Source: CAG-791 sp003447895 (GTDB lineage: Bacteria; Bacillota; Clostridia; Lachnospirales; Lachnospiraceae). From it: a stretch of DNA of 12,045 bases. The stretch lies in NCBI GenBank assembly GCA_946620035.1, contig CAMOMX010000061.1, positions 1-12,045 of the forward strand. Direction: 5' to 3'. The notes under the pieces were generated by a model, which saw nothing but the letters and a program-made list of their open reading frames with translations, ran no database searches and was not told where the DNA came from. Below are positions 6,559-12,045 of this stretch, piece after piece (position 1 is the first letter of the stretch; every line of letters starts with the position of its first letter). A program made the translations under genes and the position numbers.

Positions 6559-7509
6559 TCACCCGTTCAGATGGGGCTTGTCGCCGGCCTTTACATGCAC
6601 ATGGGTAAACAGATGATCCTGGCAGTACTCGAAATTCCCCTCGCACTTGGAGCAGTAGCGGAATTCCAGATCCGGGTTGTCCTGCTGCGTCCTTCCGCAG
6701 ATCGCGCAGCGGTGAACGACTCCGGTCCCTGCGGACCTTCCTCTTAAAATATCACTGCCGGCGCGGCTTCTTCCTCTCATCCGGCTTCCGGCACTTCCCG
6801 AGCCGTTCCCCGATTTGCCAAAGAGGCCCGCGAACGTCCCTTTCCCGATCCCGCTGTTGATGGGGCCCTTAAAGCGGTAGTAAAGGAGCGCGATATTGAG
6901 GAAAGTCGCCAGAATGGCAAATTTTCCGGACATGGGCGCCATGAAAAACTCGTAGACAAGATACGCCACATCCAAAAGACCGAGCCATTTCACCTTCACC
7001 GGCAAAATAAAGAAGACCAGGACCACCGCGTCCGGAAAGGTCAGGGCATAGGCAAAGAAAATGCCCATGTTGATATAGTAGGTGGAGAAGGACAGCGAGT
7101 AGTAGCTGAAGTAATTGGACGCCCCAAGCTGCGCGAGCATGTCTCCGTTCAGAAGGTAGGAGCATCCCATCCACAAAAAGGAGGCTGCCACAGTCAGCAG
7201 GATTCCCGTAAAGAGAAAGACATTATACCGCCATACGCCCCACACTCTCTCCAGCGAGGTTCCTATGCTGTAGTAGAAAAACAGCATGATCGCCACAAAG
7301 AACAGGTTGCTCGTCTGCGGCGGGATGAGGAGCCAGGAGACGATCCGCCAGACCTGCCCGTGTACGATCGCGTAGGGATTGAGCGTCATATAATACATGA
7401 GGTCTGCCCGTATATAGTAGATCGCGTATCCCACAAGATACAGGATGATCAGCTTAAGAGACAGATCCCGCACCGCATATTTTCCGTATTTTCTTTCCAT
7501 ATCACTCAT
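6559..7509 (-). CDS. Rhomboid-like membrane protein with C-terminal zinc finger
   Basis: Integral membrane protein of 316 residues with about six hydrophobic helices between residues 16 and 211. The stretch from HGQVWRIVSWLL (50-61) through LERVWGVWRYN (86-96) follows the rhomboid pattern. However, there is no GxSG serine motif, and the only histidine in the membrane part is H50, before the helices, so serine-protease activity is not expected. A glycine/serine/arginine-rich linker (about 215-262) leads to a cysteine/histidine tail: C268-C271, C286-C289, C296, H299, H303, H305, likely binding one or two zinc ions. The ATG has AGGTGG 5 bases upstream; a TTG at 7554 lacks support. It is the first gene of a three-gene unit, 58 bp before the sigma-like start. 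A scaffold or substrate-binding role is inference. Confidence 0.85.
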   Translation of the reverse strand: MSDMERKYGKYAVRDLSLKLIILYLVGYAIYYIRADLMYYMTLNPYAIVHGQVWRIVSWLLIPPQTSNLFFVAIMLFFYYSIGTSLERVWGVWRYNVFLFTGILLTVAASFLWMGCSYLLNGDMLAQLGASNYFSYYSLSFSTYYINMGIFFAYALTFPDAVVLVFFILPVKVKWLGLLDVAYLVYEFFMAPMSGKFAILATFLNIALLYYRFKGPINSGIGKGTFAGLFGKSGNGSGSAGSRMRGRSRAGSDILRGRSAGTGVVHRCAICGRTQQDNPDLEFRYCSKCEGNFEYCQDHLFTHVHVKAGDKPHLNG

Positions 7510-7583
7510 ACAATCCACCTGTACGCCTGCCGGCCGATCCGGTCTCCGGCGCAAACCTTTTTTGTTCAGTTATAATCTGCTCC

Positions 7584-7612
7584 ATTTTATCATCGCTTTT
7601 CCCAATTGTAAA
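7584..7612 (-). promoter_or_regulatory. Predicted sigma-A promoter of the rhomboid-like/sigma-like unit
   Basis: TTTACA (complement of 7607-7612), a 17-base spacer and TAAAAT (complement of 7584-7589) on the minus strand, each hexamer 5 of 6. The start would be near 7577, with a leader of about 68 bases. No other convincing promoter was found before 6500 or 5680, so the three genes are probably one transcript. Confidence 0.68.
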
Positions 7613-7692
7613 CGAAGACCGGTCCGGCATCCGGAGGGATTTTTAAAAAGCACTTTTCTTCCACCAAATGATAGATTTTGCGCAATGTAAAT

Positions 7693-7742
7693 CCGTTGCA
7701 TTTTTGAAACAGCTGAATTATACTGTTCTTTGCATGCAACGG
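7693..7742. repeat. 9-bp inverted repeat flanking the plus-strand promoter (possible operator)
   Basis: CCGTTGCAT (7693-7701) and its exact complement ATGCAACGG (7734-7742) stand 32 bases apart, one over the -35 and one just after the predicted start site. The right arm is also part of a 10-bp palindrome TTGCATGCAA (7730-7739). A further TTGCGCAA palindrome lies at 7678-7685. Such placement fits a repressor binding two sites, but could also fold as a stem. Confidence 0.5.
7696..7724 (+). promoter_or_regulatory. Predicted sigma-A promoter of the large activase gene
   Basis: TTGCAT (7696-7701), a 17-base spacer and TATACT (7719-7724). Transcription would start near 7731 and give a leader of about 63 bases. 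It faces away from the rhomboid-unit promoter across a short divergent region (7510-7793), in which I see no gene. Confidence 0.68.
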
Positions 7743-7793
7743 CTTGTAATCTTACTTAATTATTATTGTATTGTGAATTTATAGGAGTTTTCA

Positions 7794-10700
7794 GTGATTG
7801 CTAAGGATTATACTTTAGGAATTGATATAGGATCGACGACCGTCAAGATCGCCGTGCTGGATCCGCAGCACAATCTTCTCTTTGCGGACTACCGGCGCCA
7901 TCACGCGGATATCCGGGGAACCCTCTTCGCGCTCGTTGACGAGGCCATGGAGAAGCTCTCCGACTGCGTGATCCACCCGGTCATCACGGGATCCGGCGGC
8001 CTGACACTGGCGAACTATTTAAAGGTTCCCTTTGTCCAGGAGGTTGTCTCTGTCGCGACTGCCTTGGAAGCGATCGCTCCCAAGACGGACGTCGCCATCG
8101 AGCTTGGCGGCGAGGATGCCAAGATCATCTACTTCGAGAACGGAAGCGTTGAGCAGCGCATGAACGGAATCTGCGCCGGCGGAACGGGCTCCTTTATCGA
8201 TCAGATGGCCTCTCTTCTTCAGACGGATGCCGCCGGCCTCAACGAATATGCAAGGGACTACACTTCCCTCTATACGATAGCTGCCCGCTGCGGCGTCTTC
8301 GCCAAGTCGGATATCCAGCCCCTGATCAACGAGGGCGCTACCAAAGAGGACCTTGCCGCCTCCATCTTCCAGGCTGTCGTCAACCAGACGATCAGCGGCC
8401 TCGCCTGCGGAAAACCGATCCGCGGCCACGTGGCCTTCCTGGGCGGCCCGCTTCACTTCCTTCCCGAGCTGAAGGAAGCGTTTATCCGGACCCTGAAGCT
8501 GGACGAGGAGCACACCATCGATGTAGAAAACTCCCACCTGTTCGCCGCCATGGGCAGCGCCATGAACGCCTCCGAGGAGGTCTTTCTGACGCTCTCCGAG
8601 ATGAAGGAAAGACTCTCCGGAGAGATCAGGATGGAGTTTGAGATCGGAAGAATGGATCCACTCTTTTCTTCCAAAGAGGAATACAGCGACTTTAAGGTCC
8701 GCCACAGCAAGGCCCGCGTCAAAAAGGGCGACCTCGCGAACTATCACGGAAACTGCTATCTGGGCATCGACGCCGGATCGACCACGACCAAGCTTGCGGT
8801 CGTCGGGGAAGACGGCTCTCTCTTATATTCTTTCTACAGCGGCAACGAGGGAAGCCCCATCAAGACTGCCATTCGCTCCATTAAGGAGATCAAAAAGCTC
8901 CTTCCGGAGGACGCCCATATCGTGCGCAGCTGCTCCACCGGTTACGGCGAAGCCCTGCTCAAGGCGGCTTTCCTTCTGGATGAAGGCGAAGTCGAGACCA
9001 TCGCGCACTATTACGCGGCGGCCTTCTTCAATCCCGATGTGGACTGCATCCTCGACATCGGCGGACAGGACATGAAGTGCATCCGCATCAAGAATCACGC
9101 CGTGGACAACGTCCTCCTCAACGAGGCCTGCTCCTCCGGCTGCGGCTCCTTCATCGAGACCTTCGCCAAGTCGCTGGACTACAGCGTGCAGGATTTTGCC
9201 CAGGCGGCGCTCTTCGCGGAGCACCCCATCGATCTGGGCACGCGCTGCACCGTGTTTATGAATTCCCGCGTCAAACAGGCGCAGAAGGAAGGCGCGGAAG
9301 TCTCCGACATCTCCGCGGGCCTTGCCTACTCCGTCGTAAAGAACGCGCTGTTCAAGGTCATCAAGGTCTCCGACGCGTCCCAGCTGGGCCGCAACATCGT
9401 CGTACAGGGCGGCACCTTCTACAATGACGCCGTTCTGCGAAGCCTGGAGCTGATCTCCGACGGCCAGGTCATCCGTCCCGATATCGCCGGCATCATGGGC
9501 GCTTTCGGCGCGGCCCTGATCGCCAGAGAGCGCTACGACGGGGAGACGCCCGGCACCATGCTCTCTTTTGACGAAATCGAGAACCTTCAGTTCGAGACCT
9601 CGATCCGCAACTGCGGAAAGTGCAACAACAACTGCCGGCTGACCGTCAACCACTTCAGCGGCGGGCGCGAATATATCTCCGGCAACCGCTGCGAGCGCGG
9701 CCTCGGCCAGGAGATCAAAAAGAACGATATTCCGAACCTTTACAAATACAAACTGCGGAGGATCTTCGCCTACAAGCCTCTCTCCAAGGAGGAGGCGCAC
9801 CGGGGCACGGTCGGCATTCCGCGCGTGCTCAACATCTACGAGAACTTCCCCTTCTGGGCGACGTTCTTCAAGAAGCTGGGCTACCGCGTCGTGATCTCCC
9901 CCCTCTCCACCCACAAGGTGTACGAGATGGGAATCGAGTCCATCCCCAGCGAGTCGGCCTGCTACCCTGCCAAAATAGCGCACGGCCACATCATGTGGCT
10001 CATCAACAAGGGCGTCGATTTCATCTTCTATCCGTCCCTCTTCTACGAGCGCACGGAGTTTGACCACGCGGACAACCACTACAACTGTCCGATCGTCACC
10101 TCCTACCCGGAGAACATCCGAAATAATGTGGAGGAGATCGGCCGCGGCGAAGTGGATTTCCGAAATCCTTTCATGGCCTTCACCAATGTGGCGACGGTCA
10201 GCGCCGCCCTCAAGAAGGAATTTTCCTACATCCCCGAGAAGGAAGTCGAGGAGGCCGCCTACGCGGGCTGGACAGAGCTCATGGACTGCCGCCGCGACAT
10301 CCGCAAAAAGGGTGAAGAAGTCCTTCAGTACATGGAAGAGCACAATGTGAAGGGGATCGTCCTGGCAGGCCGCCCCTACCACATTGACCCCGAGATCAAC
10401 CACGGAATTCCGGAGATGATCAATTCCTACGGGATTGCCGTCCTCTCCGAGGACTCCATCTCCCATCTGGCAGACCCGGAGCGGCCCATCGTCGTTCTGG
10501 ACCAGTGGATGTATCACTCAAGACTTTACGCCGCCGCAAGCTATGTGCGCGGAAGAGACGACCTGGACCTGATCCAGCTCAACTCCTTCGGCTGCGGCAT
10601 TGACGCGGTCACGACCGACCAGGTGGACGATATTTTGTCCGGATCGGACAAGATCTACACCTGCCTCAAGATCGACGAGGTCAACAACCTCGGAAGCGCC

Positions 10701-12045
10701 CGCATCCGTGTGCGCTCCCTGATCGCCGCGATCCGCATTCGCGATGCCAAGAAGACTAAGCGTCAGAAACACGCGACCGCGATCAAGAAGGTCCCCTTCA
10801 CAGAGGACATGCGAAAGAACTACACGATCCTGTGCCCACAGATGTCGCCGATCCACTTCGACCTGCTCGAACCCGCGGTCCGCGCCTGCGGCTACAACCT
10901 TGTCGTTCTTCCCAACGACAACCGGAGGGCCGTCGATTTCGGCCTCAAGTATGTCAACAACGACGCCTGCTACCCTTCCCTGTTTGTCGTGGGACAGATC
11001 ATGGAGGCGCTCGACTCCGGAAAGTACGACCTCAACAGGACCGCTGTCATCATGACACAGACGGGCGGCGGCTGCCGCGCGTCCAACTATGTGGGCTTCA
11101 TCCGCCGCGCCCTCCGAAAGGCCGGCATGGAGCAGATCCCGGTCATCAGCGCCAACATGTCCGGCCTCGAGGACAACCCGGGCTTCAAGCTCGACCTCAA
11201 GCTTGTCGGGCGCGCCGCCTTTGCCATTGTCTTCGGCGATGTCATGATGCGCTGTGTCTACCGCATGCGCCCCTATGAACTTCGCGAGGGAAGTGTCGAG
11301 GCCTGCCATCAGAAGTGGCTGAAGAGATGCTCCGACTTCCTGACAAAGACCTCCGGACTCAATGTCCCCAAGGTCCAGAAGATGGCCATCGACATGATCC
11401 GGGACTTCGACGCCATTCCGATCCGCGAGGAGAGAAAGCCCCGCGTCGGAATCGTGGGCGAGATCCTCGTCAAATACGCCCCCGCCGCCAACAATTACCT
11501 GGTCGACCTTCTCGAACAGGAAGGCGCGGAGGCCAATGTGCCCGATCTCATGGGCTTTATGCTCTACTGCTTCTACAACCAGGTCTACAAAGCCGAAAAC
11601 CTGGGCACGAGCAAGAGGACCGCGTTCATCTGCAACGCGGGAATCCGGACCATCGAGACACTCCTTGGCCCGATCAACAGAGCTTACAAAAAGAGCCGCC
11701 ACTTCGATCCTCCGGCCAGCATCTACCAGCTGGTCAAATACGCGGAGCCCATCGTAAGTATCGGCAACGAGACCGGTGAGGGCTGGTTCCTCACGGGAGA
11801 AATGATCGAGCTGATCCACAGCGGGGTCGAGAATATCGTCTGCATCCAGCCTTTCGGCTGCCTGCCCAACCATGTCGTAGGAAAGGGTGTCATCAAGCAC
11901 ATCAAGAAGCTCTACCCTATGGCCAACATCGCAGCCATCGACTACGATCCGGGCGCCAGCGAAGTCAACCAGCTCAACCGCATCAAGCTCATGCTGGCCA
12001 CCGCCAACAAAAACGCGGCCCGCAAGCGCCGGAAGAAGGCGGCCG
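7794..12045 (+). CDS. Giant fused CoA-dehydratase activase / dehydratase-like iron-sulfur protein (3' end cut)
   Basis: One open frame of 1417 codons runs off the window, probably near its natural end given the basic tail. Two BadF/BadG/BcrA/BcrD-type ATPase (archerase) domains come first. Domain one has LGIDIGSTTVK at 8-18 and cysteines C127 (NGICAGGTGSF) and C166 (AARCGVF). Domain two has LGIDAGSTTTK at 323-333 with C446/C450 (NEACSSGCGSF) and C485 (GTRCTVF). In activators such as HgdC these positions hold a 4Fe-4S cluster that passes ATP-driven electrons to a dehydratase. A cysteine patch follows (C607, C610, C614, C633). A DUF2229-type region begins near 670, and a second HgdB-like half near 950-1400 has ACYP (C1059), GGGC (C1094) and QPFGCLPNHV (C1356). 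The GTG start has AGGAG 6 bases upstream. Substrate unknown; related single-chain proteins are widespread in anaerobic Clostridia. Confidence 0.93.
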   Translation, partial: MIAKDYTLGIDIGSTTVKIAVLDPQHNLLFADYRRHHADIRGTLFALVDEAMEKLSDCVIHPVITGSGGLTLANYLKVPFVQEVVSVATALEAIAPKTDVAIELGGEDAKIIYFENGSVEQRMNGICAGGTGSFIDQMASLLQTDAAGLNEYARDYTSLYTIAARCGVFAKSDIQPLINEGATKEDLAASIFQAVVNQTISGLACGKPIRGHVAFLGGPLHFLPELKEAFIRTLKLDEEHTIDVENSHLFAAMGSAMNASEEVFLTLSEMKERLSGEIRMEFEIGRMDPLFSSKEEYSDFKVRHSKARVKKGDLANYHGNCYLGIDAGSTTTKLAVVGEDGSLLYSFYSGNEGSPIKTAIRSIKEIKKLLPEDAHIVRSCSTGYGEALLKAAFLLDEGEVETIAHYYAAAFFNPDVDCILDIGGQDMKCIRIKNHAVDNVLLNEACSSGCGSFIETFAKSLDYSVQDFAQAALFAEHPIDLGTRCTVFMNSRVKQAQKEGAEVSDISAGLAYSVVKNALFKVIKVSDASQLGRNIVVQGGTFYNDAVLRSLELISDGQVIRPDIAGIMGAFGAALIARERYDGETPGTMLSFDEIENLQFETSIRNCGKCNNNCRLTVNHFSGGREYISGNRCERGLGQEIKKNDIPNLYKYKLRRIFAYKPLSKEEAHRGTVGIPRVLNIYENFPFWATFFKKLGYRVVISPLSTHKVYEMGIESIPSESACYPAKIAHGHIMWLINKGVDFIFYPSLFYERTEFDHADNHYNCPIVTSYPENIRNNVEEIGRGEVDFRNPFMAFTNVATVSAALKKEFSYIPEKEVEEAAYAGWTELMDCRRDIRKKGEEVLQYMEEHNVKGIVLAGRPYHIDPEINHGIPEMINSYGIAVLSEDSISHLADPERPIVVLDQWMYHSRLYAAASYVRGRDDLDLIQLNSFGCGIDAVTTDQVDDILSGSDKIYTCLKIDEVNNLGSARIRVRSLIAAIRIRDAKKTKRQKHATAIKKVPFTEDMRKNYTILCPQMSPIHFDLLEPAVRACGYNLVVLPNDNRRAVDFGLKYVNNDACYPSLFVVGQIMEALDSGKYDLNRTAVIMTQTGGGCRASNYVGFIRRALRKAGMEQIPVISANMSGLEDNPGFKLDLKLVGRAAFAIVFGDVMMRCVYRMRPYELREGSVEACHQKWLKRCSDFLTKTSGLNVPKVQKMAIDMIRDFDAIPIREERKPRVGIVGEILVKYAPAANNYLVDLLEQEGAEANVPDLMGFMLYCFYNQVYKAENLGTSKRTAFICNAGIRTIETLLGPINRAYKKSRHFDPPASIYQLVKYAEPIVSIGNETGEGWFLTGEMIELIHSGVENIVCIQPFGCLPNHVVGKGVIKHIKKLYPMANIAAIDYDPGASEVNQLNRIKLMLATANKNAARKRRKKAA

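Noticed and set aside
7623..7644. Small hairpin (TCCGG, 3-base loop, CCGGA) followed by a T run in the divergent region
   Set aside because: The stem is only 5 bp, is separated from the T run by several bases, and no plus-strand gene ends upstream that would need a terminator.
8823..11900. Two long minus-strand open frames (564 and 460 codons) opposite the giant activase gene
   Set aside because: They abut only because the sense gene has strongly biased GC-rich third positions. Their translations are Val/Asp/Leu-rich low-complexity with no recognisable motif, while the plus strand shows clear conserved domains over the same span.

Overview
The window looks like part of the chromosome of an anaerobic Firmicute of class Clostridia, most likely a GC-richer Lachnospiraceae relative. 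This is inferred from gene content and order (recA-recX-rny followed by glgA), Gram-positive style AGGAGG ribosome sites, a Bacillus-type LexA box at recA, and a very large oxygen-sensitive-type CoA-dehydratase activase fusion. No RNA genes, insertion sequences, CRISPR arrays or phage genes were seen.

Layout. Positions 1-7509 are read entirely on the minus strand, in this transcriptional order: a rhomboid-like membrane protein with a zinc-finger tail (6559-7509), a sigma-70-like protein lacking region 4 (5760-6500), and an unrecognised 138-residue protein (5264-5680), closed by a strong terminator at 5183-5213. Next come recA (3972-5033) and recX (3383-3961) under a LexA-controlled promoter, then rny (1720-3267) with its own promoter embedded in the recX stop region and a strong terminator at 1655-1692. 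Last is glgA (81-1547) with its own promoter and a terminator at 3-44. Positions 7510-7793 are a divergent intergenic region with one good promoter facing each way. Positions 7794 to the window edge are one open reading frame of at least 1417 codons on the plus strand. It is cut by the edge and has no in-frame stop.

How they work together. RecA and RecX form the standard recombination/SOS pair, with RecX restraining RecA filaments. Rny is the membrane-anchored decay endonuclease and can receive both its own promoter's transcripts and read-through from recA-recX. GlgA makes the storage polyglucan chain. The plus-strand giant joins two ATP-dependent electron-activating (archerase-type) modules to dehydratase-like modules in one chain, and is presumably an iron-sulfur redox enzyme of unknown substrate.

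The least explained part is the three-gene minus-strand unit 5264-7509: a rhomboid fold without catalytic residues, a sigma-like protein without the -35-binding region and without the usual promoter-melting aromatics, and an orphan protein. It is the best candidate here for an undescribed system. Every functional statement about it is inference.
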